Shown here piece after piece: positions 52,240 to 62,085 of a stretch of 64,000 nucleotides of DNA; position 1 is the first letter of the stretch, and each line of letters begins with the position of its first letter. Made by a program: the position numbers and the translations under genes. A model generated the notes under the pieces. It was not told where the DNA came from. It ran no database searches and was given only the letters and a program-made list of their open reading frames with translations. Origin of the DNA: Olleya sp. Hel_I_94 (GTDB taxonomy: Bacteria; Bacteroidota; Bacteroidia; Flavobacteriales; Flavobacteriaceae); NCBI RefSeq assembly GCF_007827365.1, contig NZ_VISI01000002.1, forward strand, positions 501,001 through 565,000. The letters are read 5' to 3'.

Positions 52240-53580
52240 TTATTTTTTCTTTTTTTTCTTTACAACCTCTTGTTTATCAACAATGGTATTATTTTCTGCT
52301 ATGTAATTAGATAATATTTTATCTACTAATTCTTCTTTTGTTAAATGATGAAAAATAGTTTTTACTTTTGCTTTAAAATCTTCTGGAATATCTCTGTTTA
52401 CCTTAGTTTTAAAGATTTTTTTAGCCCAAAGTAATCCATTATTTTGTTCTATACTTTTAGCATCAGCTTTTTGATATTGTTTGAAATTAATACCTAGTTC
52501 TGCTTCAAACTCCGGAATGTCTTGTACCTCGTCTTCTTGAATAACACTTAATGCAAGACCATTTGCTCCTGCTCTGGCTGTACGACCACTTCTATGCACA
52601 TAAGCATCGTATGTGTCTGGTAAATGATAATTAACTACAAAAGCTAAATCTTTTACATCAATACCACGAGCAGCCAAATCTGTTGCTACAAGTATATTAA
52701 TGTGACCTTCTCTAAACTGACCCATAATACGATCTCGAATCCCTTGTGTTAAGCTACCATGTATAGCTCCAGAAGAAAATTTATTTATAGCTAGATTTTT
52801 AGCTAACTTGTTAACTGCTGCTTTTGTTTTACAAAAAATAATGCCACGCTGACCATCATTGGCGTTTAAAAAGTGCATTAACACATTTAATTTCTCTATT
52901 GGCTCAACCACCACATATTGATGATCTATCCCTTGGTGACCAACGGTTTCCATATCAGCTTCAATAGTCAACACTTTTTTAGACAAACTGTTTTGAACCA
53001 ATTGCTTTATTGTTCCTGGCATAGTTGCAGTAAACAATAACGTTCTTCTGCTTTTTGGTAAAACCTTAATTATAGCATCAAGACCTTCTTTATGTGCACT
53101 AACCATTTCATCTGCTTCATCTAAAACAAAATATGAAATCTCTTTTATGTTTATTGCGTTACGCTCTATTAAGTCCGCTAAACGTCCAGGAGTTGCTACA
53201 ACAATATGAGTGGTTTTTTTAAGTGCTTCGATCTGTGGTTTTATTGGTATACCACCAAAAACACCAGCAATAGACACGCTTAATTTAGAGGAATTAAATG
53301 CTTCTAAATTTTTAAATATTTGCTGACCCAACTCTCTTGTTGGAGCTAAAATAACTGCTTGAATATGACTTTTATTACTATCTATTAATTGTAATATTGG
53401 CAATCCAAAAGCAGCAGTTTTTCCTGTTCCTGTTTTTGCAATAGCAACAATATCGTCAGTTTGGTTTAGTATTACAGGTATTACTTTTGATTGAATATCT
53501 GTTGGTTTTGTAATTTGCAAATCTGCTAAAGTGCTTTGCAATGCTGTATTAATACCTAAACTTAAAAATTGTTGTGACAT
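52240..53580 (-). CDS. DEAD-box RNA helicase (RhlE/CshA-like)
   Basis: A 446-residue helicase with canonical motifs: AKTGTGKTAAF, APTRELGQQ, TPGR, DEAD (VLDEADEMVSA), TAT, and HRSGRTARAG. The C-terminus is lysine-rich (KKKKKK) and may contact RNA. It unwinds short RNA duplexes in ribosome assembly or RNA turnover. It forms a two-gene operon with the DbpA-like helicase. Confidence 0.93.
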   Translation of the reverse strand: MSQQFLSLGINTALQSTLADLQITKPTDIQSKVIPVILNQTDDIVAIAKTGTGKTAAFGLPILQLIDSNKSHIQAVILAPTRELGQQIFKNLEAFNSSKLSVSIAGVFGGIPIKPQIEALKKTTHIVVATPGRLADLIERNAINIKEISYFVLDEADEMVSAHKEGLDAIIKVLPKSRRTLLFTATMPGTIKQLVQNSLSKKVLTIEADMETVGHQGIDHQYVVVEPIEKLNVLMHFLNANDGQRGIIFCKTKAAVNKLAKNLAINKFSSGAIHGSLTQGIRDRIMGQFREGHINILVATDLAARGIDVKDLAFVVNYHLPDTYDAYVHRSGRTARAGANGLALSVIQEDEVQDIPEFEAELGINFKQYQKADAKSIEQNNGLLWAKKIFKTKVNRDIPEDFKAKVKTIFHHLTKEELVDKILSNYIAENNTIVDKQEVVKKKKKK

Positions 53581-53690
53581 AAAATATAATTTTATGCAAA
53601 TATAGTAGAGTTTTATTGGTTTAATAGATTTATGTCAAGCGATTTAGAATCACTTTTAAACAGTTATTTAATTTAATAAATTATATAAAT

Positions 53691-53724
53691 AAAAAAGGGG
53701 ATAATTTTTCAATTATCCCCTTTT
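53691..53724 (-). terminator. Intrinsic terminator after the DUF6515-like gene
   Basis: GGGGATAATT (53697-53706) pairs with AATTATCCCC (53711-53720), with A and T runs outside. It stands downstream of the minus-strand DUF6515-like gene. Confidence 0.85.
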
Positions 53725-53756
53725 CTCACTATCAACAAACCAAATCAAAAAATCAT

Positions 53757-54353
53757 TTATTCCATTTCTATAATACCAACCACTTCATAAGCTCTGGTAC
53801 CATCTACTTGTATTTTTTCGTATAATATATTTGCGAATTCGTAATATGTCTCGTCGTTTATAACAACCTTTTCATAATCGTCTGGTAACTCATAAACAAT
53901 AGTACCAACTTCAGGATCTACCACTTCATATTCATTACCAATTTGAGTATAAAATACACCATAAGCATTGTAATAATTACGATTATTATAACGTACTTTT
54001 TTATAATTTACTGGTAAGGTTTTAATCCTGAAACCAACCTTTGGAGCTATTACAATATAACGACCTCTAGACTGTGTATAATACTTATTTTTAGCATAGT
54101 AATAGTTTTGTCCTCTATATATTACGACCGTTCTGTTTGGTACAGTTCTAACCGAAACCACTTTACGTTTTGGTGTTTTATAAGTGACCTTAGTGCTAGG
54201 CACACGCGCAGCAACAGTGCGCTTAGTAGTCGTTGTTGTGGTTGTAGTAACTCTTTTATTACTTGTAGTTCTTCTTGTTTGTGCTTCTGTTTGTGTTGCA
54301 AATGCTACCAGTAATACTGCTGGCAATATGTATGCTTTTATAAATGTTTTCAT
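53757..54353 (-). CDS. Secreted DUF6515-like protein
   Basis: A 198-residue protein with a signal peptide (MKTFIKAYILPAVLLVAFATQTEAQ). A basic, threonine-rich low-complexity stretch follows (about 26-70, TTTTTTTTKRT). The C-terminal half holds repeated strand motifs NYYYAKNKYYTQSRGRYIVI, NYYNAYGVFYTQIGNEYEVVDPEVGTIVYELPDDYEKV and TYYEFANILYEKI, which I associate with DUF6515. It is probably periplasmic or cell-surface. Function unknown. It is flanked by a long inverted repeat upstream and a terminator downstream. Confidence 0.7.
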   Translation of the reverse strand: MKTFIKAYILPAVLLVAFATQTEAQTRRTTSNKRVTTTTTTTTKRTVAARVPSTKVTYKTPKRKVVSVRTVPNRTVVIYRGQNYYYAKNKYYTQSRGRYIVIAPKVGFRIKTLPVNYKKVRYNNRNYYNAYGVFYTQIGNEYEVVDPEVGTIVYELPDDYEKVVINDETYYEFANILYEKIQVDGTRAYEVVGIIEME

Positions 54354-54384
54354 AATTTAAAGATTTAAAATTCAACTTTATTTT

Positions 54385-54420
54385 ACTATTAATACTAAGA
54401 CGTTTTTTAGTATTAATAGT
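54385..54420. repeat. 14-bp perfect inverted repeat upstream of the DUF6515-like gene
   Basis: ACTATTAATACTAA (54385-54398) and TTAGTATTAATAGT (54407-54420) with an 8-base loop. It lies between the LytTR gene end (54539) and the DUF6515-like start (54353). It has no clean U-tract on either strand, so it may be an operator or a transcript-stabilising stem rather than a terminator. Confidence 0.6.
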
Positions 54421-54538
54421 TTAAAGGTATTTGAATTAATTCTGTTAAAAAATGAAAATAGACCGTTAGCTAGAATGTATCTACAAAACTGAGATTTTTA
54501 TAGATGAGATTATTTTGAAGAAACAAAATCTTAACAAA

Positions 54539-55270
54539 TTAATGCAAAGAATTATTATTAATATACTCTAAAAACTTAGGTTTATATTGCTCTGAAACTG
54601 TTATACGTTGGTCGTTAATTATAATTTGACTGCGCTCTATTATATCTATATTTTTTAGTGATACTATAAAAGAGCGATGCACACGCATAAATTGTGTTTC
54701 TGGCAATTCTTCTTCTAACGACTTTAAACTCATTAACGTTAAAACTGCTTTAGGATTATCTTTTAACCAGATTTTAATGTAGTCTTTTAAACCTTCAAAA
54801 TATAAAACATCTGCTAGTTTTATGCGAAGTTGTTTGTATTCCGATTTTACAAATAAAAATTCTTTTTCTTCAGATAATACAGACTGCTTCTTCCCTTTTA
54901 CCAACTCAAACCAAGTAGCTGCTTTATTGGCTGCAGCTAGGAACTCAGCATAATCAAAAGGTTTTAATAAATAATCTATAGCTTCTACTTTAAAACCTTC
55001 TAAAGCATAATGATCAAAAGCTGTAGTGAAAATAACACGCGTATCTTTTGGTAACATTTTAGAAAATTCTAGACCTGTTAAATCTGGCATTTGTATGTCT
55101 AAAAACAATAAGTCTACAGGATTGTTTTTAATAAACTCCATAGCTTCAATCGCACTACTACACTTTTGTTTTAGATCTAAAAATGGTGTTTTTTCCACAT
55201 AACTTTCTACTAAATTTAAAGCCATAGGCTCATCGTCTACAATAACACAAGATATTTTATTGTTGCTCAT
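54539..55270 (-). CDS. LytTR family response regulator of the efflux operon
   Basis: A 243-residue regulator. Receiver residues 5-120 (VDDEP, LLFLDIQMPDLTG, TTAFDHYA, LLKPFDY) precede a LytTR domain (about 140-240; FLFVKSEYKQLRIKLADVLYFEGLKDYIKI and QFMRVHRSFIVSL). It is the last gene of a six-gene operon after its LytS partner, with three bases between. Such regulators usually control the neighbouring transporter in response to membrane stress. Confidence 0.92.
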   Translation of the reverse strand: MSNNKISCVIVDDEPMALNLVESYVEKTPFLDLKQKCSSAIEAMEFIKNNPVDLLFLDIQMPDLTGLEFSKMLPKDTRVIFTTAFDHYALEGFKVEAIDYLLKPFDYAEFLAAANKAATWFELVKGKKQSVLSEEKEFLFVKSEYKQLRIKLADVLYFEGLKDYIKIWLKDNPKAVLTLMSLKSLEEELPETQFMRVHRSFIVSLKNIDIIERSQIIINDQRITVSEQYKPKFLEYINNNSLH

Positions 55271-55273
55271 AAT

Positions 55274-56311
55274 TTAATTGGTTTCAATTTCTAATTGTGC
55301 ATAAAAACGGGAGTCTTTTACAAAGGTTTTAAAACTGTTTTTGCTTGGATACAGTAACTCTAATCGTTTTTTAATATTAGGAAGTCCAATTCCTGAACCG
55401 CTTTTATCTTCGGTTTTCTTCGGAAAGTTATGATTTTCAATAGTAAATAAAACCGTTTGATTATCCAAAGTCAGATTAATATCAATAGTACTTGCTTTAC
55501 TAGCCGAAACGCCATGTTTAAAAGCGTTTTCAATTAATGAAATAAATAATAAAGGTGCAATTTTAATTCCGGTTTCCGCTGATGGAAAACTATAGTTAAC
55601 CACTGTTTTGTCAGACACACGAAGCTTCATAAGCTCAATATACTTTTTCATAAAATCTATTTCCTTAGTTAAAGCTATAGATTCTTCGCTTGTTTCATAT
55701 AGCATATAACGCATTAACTTGCTTAAACTATGTATTGATGTTTTGGCTTGTTCTGGTGAAATATCTACCATAGCATAAATATTATTCAACGAGTTGAAAA
55801 AGAAATGCGGTTGCAATTGATAATGTAAATGTTGTAATTCAGACTGTAATTTAAAATTAGCAGCTTCCTTACGTTCTGCTTCTGTTTGTACCCAACGTTT
55901 TGTGGTTTTTACTGCTATTGAAAACAATAAAGGTGCCATGTAAGATACCATCTGAACGTAAATAAACATCTTAAATGGTGGACCAGAACTATCACTACTA
56001 CTTGGTCGTTTTTTTGCTATATCCTTAAAAAAAGTATCTTCAACTGTTTCTTTAAAATAAATAAATAACACTATGCAAATCAAGTTAATACCTATAAACC
56101 AAATTGTTTTTTTAGTGAATAGAAATTTATCTATTAGTACAAAGTAATTTAAATAAAATAAGACTGCTGATAACGCTAAGGGAATCCAAAAATGAATGAC
56201 CACTCTATTGATTTCTTGCTCTTGACTATAGGACAATAAGTAAGGCATACTAAACAGTACAAACCAAACTAGAATGTGTGATAATAATGTTATGTTTTTG
56301 TTTTTAATCAT
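55274..56311 (-). CDS. LytS/YpdA-type sensor histidine kinase of the efflux operon
   Basis: A 345-residue kinase with about four membrane segments (residues 8-135) and a His_kinase domain (HYQLQPHFFFNSLNNIYAMVDI, His at about 166), then HATPase motifs (SLIENAFKHGV; GSGIGLPNIKKRLELLYPSKN). It pairs with the downstream LytTR regulator. Being co-transcribed with MacB/MacA/TolC-type genes, it may detect the exported compound or envelope damage. Confidence 0.92.
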   Translation of the reverse strand: MIKNKNITLLSHILVWFVLFSMPYLLSYSQEQEINRVVIHFWIPLALSAVLFYLNYFVLIDKFLFTKKTIWFIGINLICIVLFIYFKETVEDTFFKDIAKKRPSSSDSSGPPFKMFIYVQMVSYMAPLLFSIAVKTTKRWVQTEAERKEAANFKLQSELQHLHYQLQPHFFFNSLNNIYAMVDISPEQAKTSIHSLSKLMRYMLYETSEESIALTKEIDFMKKYIELMKLRVSDKTVVNYSFPSAETGIKIAPLLFISLIENAFKHGVSASKASTIDINLTLDNQTVLFTIENHNFPKKTEDKSGSGIGLPNIKKRLELLYPSKNSFKTFVKDSRFYAQLEIETN

Positions 56312-56318
56312 GAGTTAT

Positions 56319-57539
56319 CTATTCGTAACGTAAAGCGGTTATTGGGTCTAATGCTGAAGCTTTTCTTGCAGGATACCATCCAAAAAAGATACCTGTAATT
56401 GCACATACTGCAAATGATATTATTATTGAATACAACGCAACGCTTGTAGGCCAATTTAAGAATTTTTCTATAAAAACTGTAGCTCCAAGTCCTAAGATTA
56501 CACCAAGTAATCCACCAGTGATGCTAATTAAAATTGCTTCAATTAAAAATTGCATTAAAATATCCGATCCCTTGCCACCAACAGCCATACGTAAACCAAT
56601 TTCTTTGGTACGCTCTTTTACAGATACATACATGATATTCATAATACCAATACCACCAATTAATAGCGATATACTAGCTACTGCAACTAATAAAATGGTT
56701 AACATTTCGCTAGTAGAGCTAAAAGTTGAAATTAATTCTTCCATAGATCGCACACTAAAATCATCATCTTCATTATCTAATAATTTATGCTCAGTTCTTA
56801 AAATTTCTGTAACCTGAGTCACAGCATCTGCAGCATCATCTTCACTAATTGCAGAAGCTATAACTTGATTTAAATAGTCTATTGCCAAAATACGTTTTTG
56901 AACCGTTGTATAAGGTGCAATAACCACATCATCCTGATCTTGACCAAAGGTGTTTTCTCCTTTTTCTTCTAAAACACCAATCACTTTAAATGGAATATTA
57001 TTAAAACGAATCATTTGTCCTACAGGTTCTTGTCCATCTGAAAATACATTATCGACAACCGTTTGCCCAATTACTACAACTTTTGAAGCCGATTGCACAT
57101 CTACATTTGTAAACATACTTCCGCTTTGCAATCCAACAACTTTAATCTCTAAATAATCTGGATTAACGCCATAAATTGTAGAAGGCCAGTTGTTTGAGCC
57201 ATTAATAACTTGTCCACCACCATTAACGACTGGTGTTACATAGCTTAATAAATCGGCTTGCGCTTTTATGACTTCGTAATTTTGAAGTGTTAATGTTTGT
57301 ACATCTCCTCCACTACCTCTGGCTGGACCTCTGTCGTCTGCTCCTGGTCTTATGGTAATCATATTTGAACCCATATTTGAAATGGTAGAACGAATACTTT
57401 CTTTAGACCCTTCACCAATAGCCAACATAGCAATTACAGACGCTACACCAATGATGATACCTAACATGGTTAGCAAGGTTCTCATTTTATTAAGTACGAT
57501 AGCCTTAAAAGCAATTTTTATTAAATTTAATAGTCTCAT
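56319..57539 (-). CDS. MacB-like ABC transporter permease
   Basis: A 406-residue permease. An N-terminal helix (residues 15-40; ALTMLGIIIGVASVIAMLAIGEGS) is followed by a periplasmic MacB_PCD domain (about 40-250) and three C-terminal helices with the FtsX signature (IGGIGIMNIMYVSVKERTKEIGLRMAVGGKGSDI). MacB couples ATP hydrolysis to export of macrolides, peptides or siderophores through a TolC channel. Its ATPase is encoded separately just upstream, unlike fused E. coli MacB. Confidence 0.92.
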   Translation of the reverse strand: MRLLNLIKIAFKAIVLNKMRTLLTMLGIIIGVASVIAMLAIGEGSKESIRSTISNMGSNMITIRPGADDRGPARGSGGDVQTLTLQNYEVIKAQADLLSYVTPVVNGGGQVINGSNNWPSTIYGVNPDYLEIKVVGLQSGSMFTNVDVQSASKVVVIGQTVVDNVFSDGQEPVGQMIRFNNIPFKVIGVLEEKGENTFGQDQDDVVIAPYTTVQKRILAIDYLNQVIASAISEDDAADAVTQVTEILRTEHKLLDNEDDDFSVRSMEELISTFSSTSEMLTILLVAVASISLLIGGIGIMNIMYVSVKERTKEIGLRMAVGGKGSDILMQFLIEAILISITGGLLGVILGLGATVFIEKFLNWPTSVALYSIIISFAVCAITGIFFGWYPARKASALDPITALRYE

Positions 57540-57541
57540 AA

Positions 57542-58285
57542 TTAATCGTCTTGTTTAGGCAGTTTAGCTAATTGCGCTGCTGCAGATTGTACTTTGTGAT
57601 TTTGATAATCCTGCATTATACTACCATCTTTTAACACAATAGTTCGGCTACTAAAAGTGGCAATATCTGGCTCGTGTGTAACAAAAGTTATAGTAATCCC
57701 TTTGGCATTAAGTTCTTGAAACAGCGACATAATCTCGTAGGATGTTCTTGTGTCTAGGTTTCCTGTAGCTTCATCTGCTAGAATCATTACTGGATTATTT
57801 ACCAACGATCTAGCGATAGCAACACGTTGTTGTTGTCCTCCTGAAAGCTGCGAAGGTGTATGATGCAACCTGTCCCCTAAACCAACCATTTCCAATGCTT
57901 TTATAGCACGCTCTCTACGTTCTTCTGTAGACACTTTACTGTTATATAACAAGGGTAATTCTACATTTTCTATTGCAGATGTTCTTGCCAATAAGTTATA
58001 AGATTGAAATATGAATCCTATTTTTTCGTTTCTTATTGTTGCTAATTCATTTCGGCTTAAAGCCTTAACACTTACACCATCAATTTCATATTCACCAGAG
58101 GTTGGCTGATCTAAACACCCTAAAATGTTAAGCATCGTACTTTTTCCAGAACCACTAGATCCCATTATGGTAACAAATTCGCCTTCTTTTATATTAAAAG
58201 AAATTCCTTTTAAGGCATGTACCGTTTCAGTTCCCATGGTAAACTGACGTTTTAAGTCTTCTATTTTAATAATGTCTTTACTCAT
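57542..58285 (-). CDS. MacB/LolD-type ABC transporter ATP-binding protein
   Basis: A 247-residue ATPase with Walker [10 protein letters not shown] (about 41-49), Q-loop FIFQSYNLL, signature [15 protein letters not shown], Walker [12 protein letters not shown] and H-loop VTHEPDIA. It powers the permease encoded two bases downstream. The gene order MacA-ATPase-permease within one operon is typical of Bacteroidota tripartite exporters. Confidence 0.95.
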   Translation of the reverse strand: MSKDIIKIEDLKRQFTMGTETVHALKGISFNIKEGEFVTIMGSSGSGKSTMLNILGCLDQPTSGEYEIDGVSVKALSRNELATIRNEKIGFIFQSYNLLARTSAIENVELPLLYNSKVSTEERRERAIKALEMVGLGDRLHHTPSQLSGGQQQRVAIARSLVNNPVMILADEATGNLDTRTSYEIMSLFQELNAKGITITFVTHEPDIATFSSRTIVLKDGSIMQDYQNHKVQSAAAQLAKLPKQDD

Positions 58286-58290
58286 GCCTT

Positions 58291-59499
58291 TTATTTTTTC
58301 TTGTTTCCTCCTGGACGTTGTGGCATAAACGGACTTTCGTTTACTCCTGCTGGTCCTGATGCTTCTGCTTTTGATACACCTTTTAAACTATATACTAGCT
58401 CATCACCTTCATTAACTCCGCTTAATACTTGTACATTTACGCCATCACTAGCGCCTAAGGTTACTGTTTTTGGTGTAATGCTTCTATCTTTTTCTAATAC
58501 CCAAAGTGTAGTTTCTTTTTCTGAAGTTGTACTACCACTGTTTGATAAATTATGATGTGTGTTGTAAGACTCTAATGTTTCAGCTTCTGGAGTAAAGTTT
58601 ATGGCTTTAGCTTCCGCAGTTAACACATCGTTTAGTTCCAAAGTATAAATAGAAATGGTTGCTGTTAATCCTGGTTTAAGTTTTAAATCTGGATTGTGTG
58701 CCTTAATAACCACTGTGTACGTTACTACATTTGATGTTACTGTTGGGTCTAAACGTACTTGCGTGACTTCACCTTCAAAAGTTTCACCTAAATACGCATC
58801 TACCGTAAAGGTTACACGTTGTCCTTCTTTTACATTTCCAATATCTGCTTCATCTACGTCTGCTTCTACTTGCATTTCTTTTAAATCTTGAGCAATTGTA
58901 AATAAGGTTGGCGTGCTTAAACTTGCTGCAACCGTTTGTCCTTCGTCTATAGCACGAGATAATACTACACCATCAATTGGCGAATAAATATTAGCATAAC
59001 CTAAATTTGTTCTAGCCGATTGTAAGTCTGAATAACGTTGAGTTACTGTTCCCTTAGCGGTTGCATAATTAAATGCAGCGTCATCAAAATCTGATTTACT
59101 TATAACTTGATTATCAAATAATGTTTGTTGTCTGTCGTAGATAGTTTTGGTGTAATTTCTTTGGCTTACAGCATTATCATAAGCTGCTTGTGCTTGGGTT
59201 TTTGCTGCGTTTAGATTGGTTTTATCCAACTCTGCAATAAGCTGACCTTCTTTAACAACGCTATTATAATCTACATAAATTTTCTCGACAACTCCAGAAA
59301 CTTGGGTACCAACTTCCACTTGTGTAATTGGCTCAATAGTTCCCGTTGCAGTAACCATAGTGGTTACATTTGCTTTTTTAGCTGTAACTGTTTTAGGCTC
59401 TATAACTATGGTATCTTCACCATTTATAAAACTGAATGCTACAATAGCAAGTATTACTAATACTACGCTTCCTAATATGATTTTCTTTTTAGATTTCAT
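58291..59499 (-). CDS. MacA/HlyD-type membrane fusion protein
   Basis: A 402-residue periplasmic adaptor with an N-terminal anchor (residues 6-25). The barrel-sandwich hybrid half-motifs (VGTQVSGVVEKIYVDYNSVVKEGQLIAELDKTNL and NIYSPIDGVVLSRAIDEGQTV) flank a helical hairpin of about 60 residues that should contact the TolC-like tunnel. The beta-barrel and membrane-proximal domains fill the rest, with a lysine-rich tail. It links the ABC permease to the outer-membrane channel. Confidence 0.93.
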   Translation of the reverse strand: MKSKKKIILGSVVLVILAIVAFSFINGEDTIVIEPKTVTAKKANVTTMVTATGTIEPITQVEVGTQVSGVVEKIYVDYNSVVKEGQLIAELDKTNLNAAKTQAQAAYDNAVSQRNYTKTIYDRQQTLFDNQVISKSDFDDAAFNYATAKGTVTQRYSDLQSARTNLGYANIYSPIDGVVLSRAIDEGQTVAASLSTPTLFTIAQDLKEMQVEADVDEADIGNVKEGQRVTFTVDAYLGETFEGEVTQVRLDPTVTSNVVTYTVVIKAHNPDLKLKPGLTATISIYTLELNDVLTAEAKAINFTPEAETLESYNTHHNLSNSGSTTSEKETTLWVLEKDRSITPKTVTLGASDGVNVQVLSGVNEGDELVYSLKGVSKAEASGPAGVNESPFMPQRPGGNKKK

Positions 59500-59510
59500 A
59501 ATTCTGTTAA

Positions 59511-60830
59511 TTAAAGTTTAATATCGTTTCCTTGGTAAAATTGTAATAACTCGTGGTATAAAATATTTAAGTATTTAGACTGTAAATAGTTTTGCTGCGC
59601 ATTGGTATAGGTGTTTTGGCTTACTACCAAGTCTGTTGTACTTAATCCACCTAATTCATACTTTTTTTGTGCTAGTTTATAACTTTGTTCTGCTGACACT
59701 TTAGAGGCTTCGGCAGCTATAACTTGCTCTTGTGCAGATATTGCATTTTGGTAAGCAGTTTCAACTTTTCGGTACACTTCCTTTTCTGTATTTTGTTTTT
59801 GTATTTGCGCTTTATCAATGTTTATTGATGCTGTTTTAACTGCTGCTTTAGTTTGATTTCTATTAAATATTGGAATGGTTAACGATAACCCTAATTTTTG
59901 ATTAAAATTAACATCAAACTGGTCTGAAAACGTATTATTGTTAATACTTGTGTAACCAGAACCTATGCTTCCTGTTAAGGATAAGGTTGGTAAAAAGCCT
60001 CCTTTAGCAATGTCAAGTTCTTTCTCGTTTGCTGCAATATTTAAATTACTTGCCTGAATTTCTGGTAGAAAACCAATAGCATTATTATAAAGTTGATTTT
60101 TATCGATGTCTAGATTAATTAAATCCATGTTTTCATCAATAGTTTCAATTTGAATATCTTCTAAAGGCGATAATTCTAATAATTGTTTTAGTTGAATAAT
60201 GTATTGTTGGTAATCGTTTTTAGCCGATATGACATTGAACTTATTAGTGGCTGCTTGACTTTGTGTTTCGGTGTAATCACCTAAAGCAATAGTGCCTGCA
60301 TCTAATCTTGCTTTTGCTCTTTCAACTTCTTTTTCTGATGCAACAACATTGTTTTCCGCAATAGCGATACTTTCTTTGCTATAAAGTGTTTGTAAATACA
60401 CTTCTAAAATGTTTAAAACAATATTGTTTTTTTCGACTTCTTCTAAAAAAATACTTTGCTCTAATAAAATCTTATTCTGCTTAATTTGGTTGCTAAGTTG
60501 ATTCCCTTGAAATAAAGTCATCGAGCTATTAATACCAACATTTGTACTATGGATTTGATCTGTAACATAATCGCTAGTAATAGGATCTATAGTACTTCCG
60601 TTGGAAAAATTTTGCGATGCGCTTCCAAATAAATTAGGTAGTCTAGATGACTTTGCTTTACTGTAATCCACTTCGGCAAGGTTTTTATCTAAAGTGGCAT
60701 CTTTGATCGTAATATTATGCTCAATTGCATAATCTATGCAATCTTGAAGCGACCAAACTTTAGTTGATGTTTCTTGAGCAAGCGACAGTTGCACAAAAAA
60801 TAAACTGACTATGATTAAATATAATTTCAT
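59511..60830 (-). CDS. TolC-family outer-membrane efflux protein
   Basis: A 439-residue protein starting at the ATG 60828-60830, where a clean signal peptide begins (MKLYLIIVSLFFVQLSLAQ); a start 10 codons upstream precedes it with basic residues. Two OEP repeats are visible: the N-terminal WSLQDCIDYAIEHNITIKDA and the central LPEIQASNLNIAANEKELDIAKGGFLPTLSLTGSIGSGYT, and the C-terminal QKKYELGGLSTTDLVVSQNTYTNAQQNYLQSKY. It is the outer channel of the MacAB-like exporter, and the first gene of the six-gene operon. Confidence 0.93.
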   Translation of the reverse strand: MKLYLIIVSLFFVQLSLAQETSTKVWSLQDCIDYAIEHNITIKDATLDKNLAEVDYSKAKSSRLPNLFGSASQNFSNGSTIDPITSDYVTDQIHSTNVGINSSMTLFQGNQLSNQIKQNKILLEQSIFLEEVEKNNIVLNILEVYLQTLYSKESIAIAENNVVASEKEVERAKARLDAGTIALGDYTETQSQAATNKFNVISAKNDYQQYIIQLKQLLELSPLEDIQIETIDENMDLINLDIDKNQLYNNAIGFLPEIQASNLNIAANEKELDIAKGGFLPTLSLTGSIGSGYTSINNNTFSDQFDVNFNQKLGLSLTIPIFNRNQTKAAVKTASINIDKAQIQKQNTEKEVYRKVETAYQNAISAQEQVIAAEASKVSAEQSYKLAQKKYELGGLSTTDLVVSQNTYTNAQQNYLQSKYLNILYHELLQFYQGNDIKL

Positions 60831-60966
60831 TTTAAAAGGTGTTTTAATTCTACACTTCAAAGGTGAAACTATATACTATCTTATTATAAAGCGATAGACG
60901 TTTGAGGGTTTTAACTATACGAAATCGGGTAATCTATCGACGAGAATTTTTTGGATTTAGCCTAAA

Positions 60967-61006
60967 AACAAAAACAGCCTCTAAATAACTTAGAGGCTGT
61001 TTTTTA
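60967..61006 (-). terminator. Intrinsic terminator after the zinc alcohol dehydrogenase gene
   Basis: AAAACAGCCTCTAA (60971-60984) pairs with TTAGAGGCTGTTTT (60990-61003); A and T runs on both sides. It separates the redox operon from the efflux operon, both on the minus strand. Confidence 0.9.
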
Positions 61007-61024
61007 TATTATTAAAAAAGTGCT

Positions 61025-62083
61025 TTAATTTTTAAGCGAATTCATGTCAATTACAAAACGATATTTAACATCGTTACTTGTTACACGATCGTAGGCTTTA
61101 TTAATGTCTTGCATATCAATAAGTTCAATATCACTAGTAATATTGTGTTCTCCACAAAAATCTAACATCTCTTGTGTTTCTTTTATACCTCCAATTAAAG
61201 ATCCTGCAATACGTTTACGACCTACTATAATATTTCCACCATGAAAAGGTTCTAATGCTTCAATTGCACCAACTAAAACCATAGTCGCGTCTATTTTAAG
61301 CAACCCTAAATACGGATCCATTTTATGACCTACAGGAATGGTATTTAAGATAAAATCGAAACTACCTTGGTGTTTTTTCATGTCGTCTGCATCTTTAGAC
61401 GCTAACACTTCATGTGCGCCTAATCTTTTAGCATCTTTACCTTTTTCTGGAGATGTTGTAATCATAACAACATGCGCTCCTAAAGCATTCGCAAATTTAA
61501 CTCCCATGTGACCTAAACCACCTAGACCAATAACACCAACTTTATCTCCTTTTTTAACTTTCCAGTGACTTAAAGGTGACCATGTTGTAATTCCAGCACA
61601 TAATAAAGGTGCTGTTGCTGCCTCGTCTAAATTTTCAGGAATATTTAATACAAATTTTTTGTCAACCACTACTGACGATGCGTATCCACCATATGTTTGT
61701 TTACCTTCAATATGTTTATCTGGACTGTTGTAGGTCCATGTTGCACCTTTTTCGCAAAATTGTTCTAAATCCTGATCACATGATGCGCAAGATTGGCAAG
61801 AGTCTACTAAACACCCTACACCTACTAAATCACCAACTTTATAGTTGCTAACTGCTGATCCAACCTCTGTAACACGACCAATAATTTCGTGTCCTGGCAC
61901 TACTGGATAGGTAGATCCTTTCCAATCGTTTCTAACCGTATGGATATCACTATGGCAAACACCACAATACGTAATATCAATTTTTACGTCGTCTGTACCT
62001 ACAGCACGTCTTTGAATATCTAAAGGTTTTAAATCTTCGGTTGCCGAAGTTGCACCATATGCTTTTACCGTTGTCGTTGCCAT
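61025..62083 (-). CDS. Zinc-dependent NAD(P) alcohol dehydrogenase (YahK/cinnamyl-type)
   Basis: A 352-residue enzyme. Catalytic zinc ligands lie in CGVCHSDIH (Cys38 region) and GHEI (His/Glu), the structural zinc cluster in DSCQSCASCDQDLEQFC, and the Rossmann motif GLGGLGHMGVKFANALGAHVV. It reduces aldehydes with NADPH. It is the last gene of a redox operon (OYE, OsmC, ADH), starting two bases after the OsmC gene ends. Confidence 0.92.
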   Translation of the reverse strand: MATTTVKAYGATSATEDLKPLDIQRRAVGTDDVKIDITYCGVCHSDIHTVRNDWKGSTYPVVPGHEIIGRVTEVGSAVSNYKVGDLVGVGCLVDSCQSCASCDQDLEQFCEKGATWTYNSPDKHIEGKQTYGGYASSVVVDKKFVLNIPENLDEAATAPLLCAGITTWSPLSHWKVKKGDKVGVIGLGGLGHMGVKFANALGAHVVMITTSPEKGKDAKRLGAHEVLASKDADDMKKHQGSFDFILNTIPVGHKMDPYLGLLKIDATMVLVGAIEALEPFHGGNIIVGRKRIAGSLIGGIKETQEMLDFCGEHNITSDIELIDMQDINKAYDRVTSNDVKYRFVIDMNSLKN

Positions 62084-62085
62084 TT

